Assembly (NCBI GenBank): GCA_041661865.1
Contig: JBAZTO010000039.1
Location: 1-40,547 of the forward strand
DNA from: JBAZTO01 sp041661865
GTDB taxonomy: Bacteria > Planctomycetota > Phycisphaerae > SM23-33
Length of the DNA stretch: 40,547 nt
Reading direction: 5' to 3'
Shown: piece by piece, positions 30,031-40,036 of the stretch
Numbering within the stretch: position 1 is the first letter of the stretch
How the letters are laid out: each line of letters starts with the position of its first letter
The notes under the pieces: model-generated
The model's database searches: none
What the model saw: only the letters and a program-made list of their open reading frames with translations
What the model was told of the DNA's origin: nothing
Position numbers and translations under genes: made by a program

Positions 30031-30783
30031 ATGGGCACGATCATCTCACGGCGCGACGTGCTGAAACTTGGCGCCGTCTCCGCACTGGCGGTGGCGACTG
30101 AATTGACTTTGGGTGACTGGAAAACAAGTAAAGGAGAACCGGAAATGAACATCGGAGAAATCGGTTTTGAAGGCGCCTTCGCCGGCGGCAAGTACACGCT
30201 GCCGGAACTGCCTTACGCGGCCAATGCCCTCGAGCCGCTCTATGACGAGCGGACTGTCACCCTTCACCATGACAAGCACCACGCCGCCTACGTCAAGGGC
30301 CTCAACGCCGCGGTGGAGAAACTGTCCGCCGCCGGCAAGGGGGCCGATGGCGACACGATCAAGGCGCTGGTTCGCGATTTGTCGTTTCACGGCAGCGGCC
30401 ACATGCTGCACTGCCTGTTGTGGCATTCGATGACCCCGGGCGGCTCGGACGGCGGCGACGCCTTCAACAAGGCCCTGGCCGACAGCTTCGGATCGGTCGA
30501 GACATTCAAGGCGCAGTTCGCCGCCGCGACCAAGTCCGTCGAAGGCAGCGGCTGGGGCGTGCTGGCCTACGAACCGGTGGCTGGGAAGCTCGTGATCCTC
30601 CAGGCCGAGAAGCACCAGAACCTGGCGATCTGGGGCGTGACGCCGCTGCTGGTCTGCGACGTCTGGGAGCATGCCTATTACCTCAAGTACGCCAACGACC
30701 GCGCTGCCTGGGTGGACAATTTCATGAAGATGGCCAACTGGAAATTCGCCGCCCAGCGGCTGGCCTCGGCGTCAGGAAAATAG
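30031..30783 (+). CDS. Fe/Mn superoxide dismutase with Tat-like leader
   Basis: SOD converts superoxide to peroxide and oxygen. The 250-residue product has a twin-arginine-like leader (SRRDVLKLGAVSALAVA) and then a complete Fe/Mn SOD: YTLPELPYAANALEP, first histidine ligand in TLHHDKHHAAYVKGLN, second in GSGHMLHCLLWHSM, third and fourth in CDVWEHAYYLKY. ATG 30031 has AAAGGA upstream. A second in-frame ATG at 30145 (residue 39, MNIGEIGFEG) has an even better AAAGGAG eight bases upstream and would give a 212-residue cytoplasmic enzyme. Both exported and cytosolic forms may be made from one gene. Fe versus Mn cannot be told from sequence. Confidence 0.93.
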   Translation: MGTIISRRDVLKLGAVSALAVATELTLGDWKTSKGEPEMNIGEIGFEGAFAGGKYTLPELPYAANALEPLYDERTVTLHHDKHHAAYVKGLNAAVEKLSAAGKGADGDTIKALVRDLSFHGSGHMLHCLLWHSMTPGGSDGGDAFNKALADSFGSVETFKAQFAAATKSVEGSGWGVLAYEPVAGKLVILQAEKHQNLAIWGVTPLLVCDVWEHAYYLKYANDRAAWVDNFMKMANWKFAAQRLASASGK

Positions 30784-30868
30784 CGCCAAACCATAAGCGG
30801 TTCTGAACGCACAGATTATGGAGGCTTCCGCCACGCAGCGGCAGGAGTGTGGATTATTATTCTCTTTT

Positions 30869-30899
30869 TTGCTTACGTCCGATAACTCCGCGCTATAAT
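30869..30899 (+). promoter_or_regulatory. Promoter of the HicB-like gene
   Basis: A perfect TATAAT (30894-30899) lies 19 bp behind TTGCTT (30869-30874) in an AT-rich patch, about 50 bases before ATG 30951. Confidence 0.65.
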
Positions 30900-30950
30900 T
30901 CACTAAGTTGAGGGACGACGCAGAGAGTCCCCGGATTTGCGGAAGTTGAA

Positions 30951-31187
30951 ATGGCCAGAATAGTTGTCAGGATTGTGCTGGAACCGAAAGGATGTTTCAG
31001 GGCTTGGTGCCCGTCGCTGCCTGGTTGTGTAACTCACGGCCGGAGCGTGGAAGAGGCCCGGGAGAGCATAGAGGAACTCGTCCACGGATACTTTGCCAGC
31101 ATGGACAACCCTGGGGAAGCGACCCTCGAGTTCCGTGCCGAAACAGAGTACATGAATGTGGGCGAAAGTTATGCCCACCGGGCGTGA
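30951..31187 (+). CDS. HicB-like small protein without HicA
   Basis: A 78-residue protein with the HicB/UPF0150 partial RNase H-like fold: RIVLEPKGCFRAWCPSLPGC, then VTHGRSVEEARESIEELVHG. HicB antitoxins normally neutralise the RNase HicA and often carry a DNA-binding tail; here the tail is short (to AETEYMNVGESYAHRA) and no hicA-like gene is visible in the 170 bases upstream or 190 bases downstream. It has its own promoter (30869-30899) and terminator (31217-31245), so it is monocistronic. A role outside toxin-antitoxin function is likely. The ribosome binding site is weak (GGAAG). Confidence 0.8.
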   Translation: MARIVVRIVLEPKGCFRAWCPSLPGCVTHGRSVEEARESIEELVHGYFASMDNPGEATLEFRAETEYMNVGESYAHRA

Positions 31188-31216
31188 CCAAACGTAGCTC
31201 CGGCCTTCAGGATGAG

Positions 31217-31245
31217 CCGCGGTTCAAGGACCGCGGCCCTTTTTT
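31217..31245 (+). terminator. Rho-independent terminator
   Basis: CCGCGGT (31217-31223) and ACCGCGG (31230-31236) form a 7-bp stem followed by CCC and six T (31240-31245). It ends the HicB-like transcript. Confidence 0.92.
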
Positions 31246-31375
31246 GCGCCTTGTCCAAAGGGCCAACGGGGTGTCTTGCGGATGATCGGGGAATCGTCAA
31301 ATCTCGTCCTTGCCGCCTGATGGCCTGCGGCAGTAGCATGTCCGCACGATACCTTCAACCTTTAAGGAGCGCCTT

Positions 31376-32041
31376 ATGAAGATCCAAGTGATGGCCATGC
31401 TGCTTTGTGGGACCATTTTCTATGTTGCCCTGGCCGGTGCCGAGGAAACCAAGCCTGCCGCCGATGTCGAGGCGACGGTGGCCAAGGCGATGGATTCGTA
31501 CAAGGCGGGCAAGACGGCCGAGGCGATCGCGGGCCTTCAGGAGGCCATCACGCTGATGCAGAAGTCGCTCCAGAAGGGCATGGCCGCCTTCTTCCCCAAG
31601 GCCCCCGAAGGCTGGGAGGCTGGCGAGATCAAGTCCTCCTCCATGTCGATGAATTCCGGTGACGGCGGCGGCTCGTACACCAATCTCACTCGCGAGTACA
31701 CCCACAAGGATGGCCGGCGCGTCGAGATCGCCATGACCAACGCCCCGCAACTGGTCGAGGCCCAGAAGTCGGTGGCCCAGATGTACCGCAACCCCGAGTT
31801 CATCAAGATGGCCAATGCCAATGACCCTAACACAAAAATCACCGTCTTTGACCGCGACGGCTGGACCGGCTGGACGGAGGTCCGCACAGACGGGCACGTT
31901 CAGGCCATTGTTTTCGCCTCGGGCACGATGCTGAGCGTCCAGTCCGACAAGGGCGACGAGAGCCTGCTCAATGCGTTTCTGGGCGGCATGGATCTCAAGG
32001 GCCTGGCCGGGATGAAGGCCGGCAAACAAACCGCGAAATAG
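31376..32041 (+). CDS. Secreted protein of unknown function
   Basis: A 221-residue protein with a signal peptide (MAMLLCGTIFYVALAGA, cleavage near residue 22), a helical segment resembling one TPR-like pair (AMDSYKAGKTAEAIAGLQEA), and a C-terminal alpha/beta region with YTHKDGRRVEIAMTNAP. The family is not recognised. Start ATG 31376 follows AAGGAG at good spacing. It lies 41 bp before the GH78-like gene on the same strand, so they may be co-transcribed, but no functional link is visible. Confidence 0.75.
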   Translation: MKIQVMAMLLCGTIFYVALAGAEETKPAADVEATVAKAMDSYKAGKTAEAIAGLQEAITLMQKSLQKGMAAFFPKAPEGWEAGEIKSSSMSMNSGDGGGSYTNLTREYTHKDGRRVEIAMTNAPQLVEAQKSVAQMYRNPEFIKMANANDPNTKITVFDRDGWTGWTEVRTDGHVQAIVFASGTMLSVQSDKGDESLLNAFLGGMDLKGLAGMKAGKQTAK

Positions 32042-32082
32042 CGGTGGGCGTATCTGTAGTTTCTTTTTGGAGAGCATCCGTC

Positions 32083-34452
32083 ATGAACGACTCGTTGAAA
32101 CAAGGTGGCGTTGGTTTTGTTTCCGCCCAGCCGATCTGGCCCAAGGGTCGCGAAAAAGAGATGAACCTGCTGGCGGGGTTCCGTTGCGCCTTCGCGGCGC
32201 CGAAGGGTGGCACGGCGAGGTTGCGTGTCGCGGCGGCGACCTTCTACCGGGCCTTTCTCAACGGGCAGTTCCTTAACTACGGCCCCGCGCGCGGGCCTCA
32301 CGGCTATTACCGCGTAGATGATATCGACCTGACGGGCAAGTTGCAGCCGGGCCGGAACATCGTGGCTATCGAGGTCGCGGGCTACAACGTCAACGGCTTC
32401 AGCCTTCTGGATCAGCCCTCTTTCCTCCAGGCCGAGATTCTCAGCGGGGGGCAGGTGCTCGGCTCGACGGCAGGGCAGGGTCAGCCCTTCGAGGCGGGGA
32501 TCTGCGACTATCGCATTCAGAAGGTCCAGCGCTACGGCAAGTGGCGATCGTTCATCGAGGTCTATCGCTTCGACGAAGGCTACGACCGTTGGCGAGGCGA
32601 TGAATCGGCGGCCTTGGGCCCCGTCGAGACGGCTGTGCAGGGCCCCAAAGTCCTGCTGGATCGCGGCGTGCCGCTGGGCACCTTCACGCGCCGGCTGCCG
32701 AAGGCTCACGGAACCAGCGGCAGAATTCAGGACGCCCCCAAGGACAAGACCCTCCGCAGGCACCAAAGCATCGCCGAGATTGGGCCTGAGCGAAGTTCCT
32801 TTCCAGAGGCGGAGTTGGAGGTGATCCCCACCGACGAGTATGAAAAGCTGGCCTTTGTGCCCGAAGCGGCATCGCAGAGGGGCTGGGCCCAGGAGCCGGC
32901 GGTGGAACTGTCGGGCGGCCGGTATCACCTCATCGATTTCGGGGTGAACCTGACGGGGTTCATCGGTGCCGAGATCGTCTGCCAGGCCCCGACGCGGCTG
33001 TGGCTGGTCTTCGACGAAATCCTGATCGATGGTGACGTGGACATTTACCGCATCCATTGCGCCAACATTATTGACCTGGGAATGCAGCAAGGCCGCTTCC
33101 GTTTTGAGAGCATCGAGCCTTACACGCTGGCCCACCTCAAGCTGGTCTGCGTCTCGGGACGTTGCAGAGTCAGCGATGTTTCGATTCGCGAGTATGCTTT
33201 CCCCGAGACCGTCGCAGCCGATTTTTCCGCCGGCGATGAACGTCTCAACAGGCTCTATCGCGCCGGCGTGGAGACCTTCCGCCAGAACTCGCCCGACCTG
33301 TTCATGGATTGCCCCTCGCGCGAGCGGTCCGGCTGGCTGTGCGACAGCTTCTTCACGGCTCGGCCGGCCTTCGACCTCGGCGCCCTGTCGGTCGAGCGGA
33401 ACTTCTTGGAAAACTATCTTCTGCCCACGTCGTTCCCAGCCTTGCCCGAGGGCATGTTGCCGATGTGCTACCCGTCCGACAACACCAACGGGGCCTTCAT
33501 CCCCAACTGGGCCATGTGGCTGGTGATCGAGTTGGAGGAATACGGCCACCGCAGCGGCGACCGCGACATGGTGGAGGCCTTCAGGTCTAAAGTCCTGGCC
33601 CTGCTGGGCTACTTCAAGCGGCTGGAGAATTCCGACGGCCTGCTGGAGAAGCTGGAAAACTGGGTGTTTCTTGAGTGGTCGGCCGCCAATCACTTCACCC
33701 AGGACGTCAATTATCCCAGCAACATGCTCTATGCCGGCATGCTGGACGCCGCCGCCCGAATGTATGGCATGAGCGAGTTGGCCGCCAAGGCGGAGGCGAT
33801 CCGCCAAGCCATCCGCCAGCAGTCTTTCGACGGGGAGTTCTTCGTCGATAATGCCCTCCGCCAGGACGGCAAACTCGTGGTGACGCGCAATCGCACCGAA
33901 ACCTGCCAATACTACGCATTCTTCTTCGGCGTGGCTGCGCCGGCCACGCACGGCGGGCTGTGGAAGGTTATCCGCGACCAGTTCGGCCCGCACCGCGTCG
34001 AGCGCGGCGTGCTGCCGGAAATCCACCCGTCCAACTCGTTCATCGGCAACATGCTGCGGGTGGAGATCCTTTCCCGCGAAGGTCTTGGCCAGCAGATTCT
34101 CAACGAGTCGATCGACTACCTGCTGTACATGGTCGAGCGAACCGGCACCTTGTGGGAGCATATCCGCCCCGAGGCAAGCTGCAACCACGCCTTCGCCTCG
34201 CACATTGTCCACACGCTTTACCGCGATGTCCTGGGGCTGCGCGAGGTCAATGTGCCGGGCCGGAGCGTGCAGGTCTGCTTTGGCCCGCTGGAATTGCAGA
34301 ACTGCCAGGGAAGAATCCCCACACCCCACGGCCCGGTCGAACTGACGTGGCGAAAGGAGAGCGGCACGCTTCGGTATCGCCTCCAACTGCCCCAGGGATA
34401 CACCGCCAAGATCACCAATGCCAGCGGCCTGGAGCTGTGCAGCGAGGGATGA
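32083..34452 (+). CDS. GH78-like alpha-L-rhamnosidase
   Basis: A 789-residue glycosidase of the alpha-L-rhamnosidase type. The N-terminal half has the beta-sandwich binding domain (FYRAFLNGQFLNYGPARGPH, then LQPGRNIVAIEVAGYN). The six-hairpin barrel follows with the family hallmark DLFMDCPSRERSGWLCDSFF near residues 405-425 and later FLEWSAANHFTQD. No signal peptide is present, so it would act in the cytoplasm unless exported otherwise. The substrate may differ from simple rhamnosides. ATG 32083 is preferred over 32044 because GGAGAG precedes it and the upstream residues are unconserved. A palindromic element follows the stop. Confidence 0.85.
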   Translation: MNDSLKQGGVGFVSAQPIWPKGREKEMNLLAGFRCAFAAPKGGTARLRVAAATFYRAFLNGQFLNYGPARGPHGYYRVDDIDLTGKLQPGRNIVAIEVAGYNVNGFSLLDQPSFLQAEILSGGQVLGSTAGQGQPFEAGICDYRIQKVQRYGKWRSFIEVYRFDEGYDRWRGDESAALGPVETAVQGPKVLLDRGVPLGTFTRRLPKAHGTSGRIQDAPKDKTLRRHQSIAEIGPERSSFPEAELEVIPTDEYEKLAFVPEAASQRGWAQEPAVELSGGRYHLIDFGVNLTGFIGAEIVCQAPTRLWLVFDEILIDGDVDIYRIHCANIIDLGMQQGRFRFESIEPYTLAHLKLVCVSGRCRVSDVSIREYAFPETVAADFSAGDERLNRLYRAGVETFRQNSPDLFMDCPSRERSGWLCDSFFTARPAFDLGALSVERNFLENYLLPTSFPALPEGMLPMCYPSDNTNGAFIPNWAMWLVIELEEYGHRSGDRDMVEAFRSKVLALLGYFKRLENSDGLLEKLENWVFLEWSAANHFTQDVNYPSNMLYAGMLDAAARMYGMSELAAKAEAIRQAIRQQSFDGEFFVDNALRQDGKLVVTRNRTETCQYYAFFFGVAAPATHGGLWKVIRDQFGPHRVERGVLPEIHPSNSFIGNMLRVEILSREGLGQQILNESIDYLLYMVERTGTLWEHIRPEASCNHAFASHIVHTLYRDVLGLREVNVPGRSVQVCFGPLELQNCQGRIPTPHGPVELTWRKESGTLRYRLQLPQGYTAKITNASGLELCSEG

Positions 34453-34484
34453 CGAAGCGGCCGCAATCGTGACGGCTGGGCAGT

Positions 34485-34658
34485 CTGTCAGGCGTCAAAC
34501 GATGGATCGGGTGCCGTGGTCGCGGCGTTTGCGACCATGTGGACGCTGGACATGCCTGCGAGTGCCACTGCTGCGGTGTTTGCAGCAGTGTTGACGCTAT
34601 GCACGGCTGCACACGGCGCAGCCGTGGCACCATAGGATCAGCTCTGACAGGCCACTAG
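34485..34658. repeat. Extended palindromic element, subfamily B (copy 3) with an extra hairpin
   Basis: CTGTCAG (34485-34491) and CTGACAG (34644-34650) are terminal inverted repeats. The GTCAAACG arm leads first to an extra hairpin CGTGGTCGC/GCGACCATG (34515-34523, 34531-34539, loop GGCGTTT), then to the standard pair: CACTGCTGC/GCAGCAGTG (34566-34574, 34582-34590) and CACGGCTGC/GCAGCCGTG (34602-34610, 34618-34626), closing with TGGCACC (34625-34631). The element ends in CTAG (34655-34658), whose first three bases are the TAG stop codon of the minus-strand phosphoesterase gene. Confidence 0.85.
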
Positions 34659-35596
34659 CCTACGCAGGCGTGGTCGGGCACAGGCCGTCGCGCCGAGGCC
34701 GGGGCCTCTCGCAGCGTGAAGAGCGTGATTTCCGGGCGCGAGTTGAGGTTACGCCGCCGCCCGTAGCCCAGCCCGCGATTGACGTAGAGATATTGGTCGG
34801 GTGCCAGGCTGTACTGCCCAGCCGAGAAATGCTTGTTGGTCGTGGGCATCAGGAGATCCGAGATTTTCCGCTCGGGGATCTGTGTGCCGTGCGTATGGCC
34901 GGCCAGCACCCAGTCGGCGCCGTGCTCAGCCAGTTCGATGGCTGCGTCGGGGTTGTGGCACAGGGCGATGGTCGGCAGGTGCGAATAGGCCAGGTCGAAG
35001 GCCAGGTAGGGGTTGTAGCGCGGGGTCCAGAAGTCCTCCACGCCGACAAACTGTAGGGTGCTCTCGCCGCGATGGAACAGGCGGGCCTCGTTCATCATCA
35101 CGAAGATGTCTGCCGCCGAAAGTTCTTCGACGACGCGGTCGGCCAATTCCCTTGACCCGCCCATGCCGTTGGGATGCAGCACGCCGTAGTCGTGGTTGCC
35201 CAGACAGGCCAGAACCGCCACTTTGGGCGTCAGGGCTCCCAGGATGCGGGCCACGCGGCGGGCGTAGGGACGCGGGCCGGTGATAAAGTCGCCGGTGATG
35301 GTGACGAAGTCCACCTCCAGCGCGTTTATAACCTCAACGCACTGACGGAGATAACGCTCCCGGACGATGGGGCTGCAATGGATGTCCGAAATGTGGGCGA
35401 TTGTTGCGCCGGAAAAGCCTTCCCCCAGATCCGGCAGGGGCATGTCCACGCGCTCGATGCGCAGCCAATTCTTCTCGAATTGCCACGAATATAACCCGCC
35501 CAAGGCACAGGAGTTAGCTGCCATCCAGATCAGCCGCTTGAAGAAGGCTCGTCGCGGCCATCGCAGGTGCGGAGGGGAGAACAAAATCTCGTTCAT
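34655..35596 (-). CDS. Membrane-anchored metallophosphoesterase
   Basis: A 313-residue calcineurin-type phosphoesterase. After an N-terminal anchor or uncleaved signal (about residues 20-40) come the five metal-binding blocks: AHISDIH, TGDFITG, CLGNHDYG, the histidine in ALCHNPD, and LAGHTHGTQ. This order and length resemble YaeI and LpxG-like enzymes; LpxG hydrolyses UDP-diacylglucosamine in lipid A synthesis, but the specific substrate here is unknown. ATG 35596 is used. The gene is monocistronic and its TAG stop coincides with the CTAG end of the palindromic element at 34485-34658. Confidence 0.87.
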   Translation of the reverse strand: MNEILFSPPHLRWPRRAFFKRLIWMAANSCALGGLYSWQFEKNWLRIERVDMPLPDLGEGFSGATIAHISDIHCSPIVRERYLRQCVEVINALEVDFVTITGDFITGPRPYARRVARILGALTPKVAVLACLGNHDYGVLHPNGMGGSRELADRVVEELSAADIFVMMNEARLFHRGESTLQFVGVEDFWTPRYNPYLAFDLAYSHLPTIALCHNPDAAIELAEHGADWVLAGHTHGTQIPERKISDLLMPTTNKHFSAGQYSLAPDQYLYVNRGLGYGRRRNLNSRPEITLFTLREAPASARRPVPDHACVG

Positions 35597-35842
35597 GGTT
35601 TTTCAGTCCCGACACGTCGAAAGTATGCCGGTCATTATACGGCGTAGACGATCGACTTGGTCAATCTTTCTTTGCCCAGCCCGGCCGGCAATGCCGGGGT
35701 TCCCTCTTGGTGACAATGGCTGAATTATGATTCTGCCCCAAGGAATCGTATCATTACAACTGGCAGGCGTGATTGTTTCACGCGCTGCATTGGCCGCCTG
35801 GGAGGTGGTTGTTGACTTCTCGGCTTCATAAGGTGGTGGCCT

Positions 35843-37960
35843 ATGCTGAAACCCCGCATTCTTGCCCCCCGGTTCGAATCGTGCGAACCCAGGCTGCTGC
35901 TCAATGGCGGCCCGGCCTACGCCGATATGCTTTCCCTGGACATCGAACCGGTGGGCAGCGTGTGCGTGCAGGACAGTGTGGATTGTGCAGGCCAGGCGGA
36001 TGTCTATCGATTCACGGCTTCGGCCACCGGGCAGGTCCAGGTGGACATGCTTGCCGCGGCGGGCAGCGGCCTGGACCCGATGTTGCGAATCTATGGCAGT
36101 AACGGCCACGGCGTGGCGAGCAACAACAATGTCGCCTCGGGCGTTCTTGACAGCCGAGTGGTCTTCAAGGTCCAGGAAGGTCGCACCTATACCATCAATG
36201 CGACCGGGGCCGGAAGAACCACCGGCGACTATGGCCTCCGCGTTACGGCTTCGGCACGCGACGATGTGGGGAACACGACGGCTTCGGCCCTGAGGCTCAC
36301 TCTCAGCCGCAAGGGCGCCGCGACCGCCAGTCCCACGATCAATTACAACGGCGACGTGGACATGTTCTCCTTCGTGGCGACGATTTCGGGCACGATGACC
36401 GTGAACATGAGCGCCACCGGCAGGGGATCGACCCTCGACAGCGAACTGTCCGCGTATGACGTCAGCGGCAACCTGCTGGCGTACAACGATGACACAGTCG
36501 GGCTTAACTCGCGCGTGAGCTTCGACGTGGTGAGCGGGCAGAAGTACTATCTGAAGGCCGACGGCTGGGGGGGCACTGCCGGTAAGTATCGCCTGGCCCT
36601 GGCCACGACCGTGCCGGCCCCGACGCCGACTCCCACGCCAACGCCAACTCCGACGCCCACACCGACGCCAACCCCGACGCCCACGCCGACGCCGACCCCG
36701 ACAGTGCAGCCGGGCGACACCGTGGTCGCCAATATCCTGTCCACCGCCAGCGGGCTTCAGCTTCAGGTGGTGGGGACCAACCAGGATGACGTCATTACGC
36801 TTTCGCAGAGCGCCGGCGGGCTGGACATGCTGGTCGGGGCGACCAGCTACTCCTATGCCGGCAGCTTCGCCAGCATCGTGATGTACGGCTTTGCTGGCAG
36901 CGATACTCTCCGCCTGGCCAACAGCGTGACGGTCTCTGCCGAGGTCTACGCCGGCGACGGCAACGACCAGGTGTTTGATGCCGGCAGGGGCGCCGATAGC
37001 GTCTACGGCGGGGCGGGCGACGACCTGTTGATCGCCATCGGCGGCGGGCGCGACACAATCGCCGGCGAGGACGGGGCCGACAGCTTCTGGTTCGACAGCA
37101 CCGACTCTGCCGCCGACGTCACTTCAGCGGAAACTGCCGCCAAGGCTGTGCATCGCGTCACGTCGTTCTACCAGCCCTACAGCACCGACTCGGCCAGTGC
37201 CTCCTATGTGTCGCTGGAAATCGCCGGCCAGAATTTCACCGACCCGACCACCAGCTACGCCTACGCCAACTTCTCTTCCAGGCCGCTGTTCACCAACGGG
37301 GCGCAGTATAACGACATCGCGCAAGGCGCCGTGGGCGACTGCTATTACATGGCCACGCTGGCCAGCATCGCCGATACCGACCCCAACATCATCGGGCAGA
37401 TGGTGACGCCGCTGGGCGACGGCACGTACGCCGTCCGGTTCTACCGCAATGGGGCCGAGGTGTACCTGCGCGTCGATGGCGATCTGCCCGTTTATTCCGG
37501 CACGAGCCTGGCCTATGCCAAGGCCAGCCCCACCGGAGAGATCTGGGCCCCGATCGTCGAGAAGGCCTTCGCCTACTTCCGCACCGGCGGCAATTCCTAC
37601 GCTTCCATCAGCGGCGGCTGGATGGGCGATGTCTACACTGCCGTGGCCAATGTCTCCGCGTCCTTCCGCTATACCAGCGGCTCGGCCGGCGACCTCTACA
37701 ATTACATCTCGACCCAACTGGCCGCCGGGCACCCGGTGACCCTGGGCAGCTACTCCAATGCATCTGGGCCGATCGTCGGCGGCCATGCGTACATGGTCAA
37801 GTCCGTCCAATCCGATGCGACCGGGTCCTACGTAACCGTCTACAACCCCTGGGGCGTGGACGGCAAGGCATGGGACTCCAATAGCTCCGACGGGCTCTTG
37901 ACGATCTCCATTGCCCAGGTGCAACAATACTTCCAGGCCACATCCGTCGGCCTGTGCTGA
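35843..37960 (+). CDS. Secreted calpain-like cysteine protease with PPC and calcium-binding repeats
   Basis: A 705-residue multidomain protein. Residues 1-25 have the planctomycete LEPR-XLL-type leader (RFESCEPRLLLNG), which marks exported proteins. Two beta-sandwich PPC-like domains follow (about 30-135 and 145-250, each ending with GDYGLRV or GKYRLAL). A Pro-Thr linker (about 257-288) made of PT dipeptides leads to RTX-like repeats (AGDGNDQVFDAGRGADSVYG, GGAGDDLL). The C-terminal 250 residues are a calpain (C2) protease core with Cys500 in QGAVGDCYY, His648 in GGHAYMV and Asn668 in YNPWG, a complete triad. Calcium binding is likely from the repeats. The target is unknown; the transcription unit ends at the hairpin at 38021-38057. 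Confidence 0.88.
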   Translation: MLKPRILAPRFESCEPRLLLNGGPAYADMLSLDIEPVGSVCVQDSVDCAGQADVYRFTASATGQVQVDMLAAAGSGLDPMLRIYGSNGHGVASNNNVASGVLDSRVVFKVQEGRTYTINATGAGRTTGDYGLRVTASARDDVGNTTASALRLTLSRKGAATASPTINYNGDVDMFSFVATISGTMTVNMSATGRGSTLDSELSAYDVSGNLLAYNDDTVGLNSRVSFDVVSGQKYYLKADGWGGTAGKYRLALATTVPAPTPTPTPTPTPTPTPTPTPTPTPTPTPTVQPGDTVVANILSTASGLQLQVVGTNQDDVITLSQSAGGLDMLVGATSYSYAGSFASIVMYGFAGSDTLRLANSVTVSAEVYAGDGNDQVFDAGRGADSVYGGAGDDLLIAIGGGRDTIAGEDGADSFWFDSTDSAADVTSAETAAKAVHRVTSFYQPYSTDSASASYVSLEIAGQNFTDPTTSYAYANFSSRPLFTNGAQYNDIAQGAVGDCYYMATLASIADTDPNIIGQMVTPLGDGTYAVRFYRNGAEVYLRVDGDLPVYSGTSLAYAKASPTGEIWAPIVEKAFAYFRTGGNSYASISGGWMGDVYTAVANVSASFRYTSGSAGDLYNYISTQLAAGHPVTLGSYSNASGPIVGGHAYMVKSVQSDATGSYVTVYNPWGVDGKAWDSNSSDGLLTISIAQVQQYFQATSVGLC

Positions 37961-38020
37961 GAAGGTAGCCTCATCGGCGGGGTCTTGCCCGCCCCCAGTG
38001 GCCGCCTCGCCCCAGTATGA

Positions 38021-38057
38021 AGCAGCCCCGGACTCCGGAGGGAGCCCCGGGGCTGCT
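38021..38057. terminator. Hairpin between convergent genes
   Basis: AGCAGCCCCGG (38021-38031) and CCGGGGCTGCT (38047-38057) form an 11-bp perfect stem with a 15-base loop, between the calpain-like gene and the opposing sigma-54 activator gene. No long U-tract follows on either strand, so it may be a bidirectional transcript-end hairpin. Confidence 0.65.
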
Positions 38058-38122
38058 GTGTCTGGAGATAGCCGCGAACCTGCCTGCCGACAGGGGGCGT
38101 TGCACGAATTCCCCGTCAATCG

Positions 38123-39706
<1,584 letters not shown>

Positions 39707-39737
39707 AAACGTTCCTCAACTCATGGTACGTGACGGC

Positions 39738-39766
39738 AGTGTAACAGGTCCATACTGGTGTGACAA
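39738..39766 (-). promoter_or_regulatory. Promoter of the sigma-54 activator gene
   Basis: On the minus strand TTGTCA (39761-39766) and TACACT (39738-39743) are 17 bp apart, about 32 bases before ATG 39706. The plus strand shows a direct repeat AGTGTAAC (39738-39745 and 39768-39775) flanking the -35 that may be a regulator site. Confidence 0.65.
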
Positions 39767-39775
39767 TAGTGTAAC

Positions 39776-40036
39776 GAAAATTATAGAGCTATTTCCTCCG
39801 ATTGAACTACCTCGCCGCCCATCCCATTGCAGGCTGGGGAAGGTCTCGCCGCGGTTGCCCGTGGGTCGAAAACTGACAGGTGAAGGTGATATGTGGACAG
39901 GAATCCCTCAGCCTTGGGCAAGCCAAAGACGGCAGGGGCAGATTTCGGGATTATTATTTCATGTGGATTGTCGCCAGATCATGTCTACAATTGTCGGGCG
40001 AGGGGACGTGCCAAACTCTGCGGCAGGGGAAAGGTC
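39776..40036. other. Region without a recognised gene
   Basis: Between the activator promoter and the small protein at 40037 the sequence is less GC-rich and shows no coding-like frame. An open frame from 39893 joins the 40037 gene, but its first 48 residues (cysteine- and arginine-rich) look non-coding. An AT-rich patch lies at 39950-39965. Confidence 0.4.

Noticed and set aside
36614..36710. Tandem CCGACG/CCAACT-type repeats as a possible CRISPR or minisatellite
   Set aside because: They are in frame inside the calpain-like gene and encode a Pro-Thr linker; there are no spacers.
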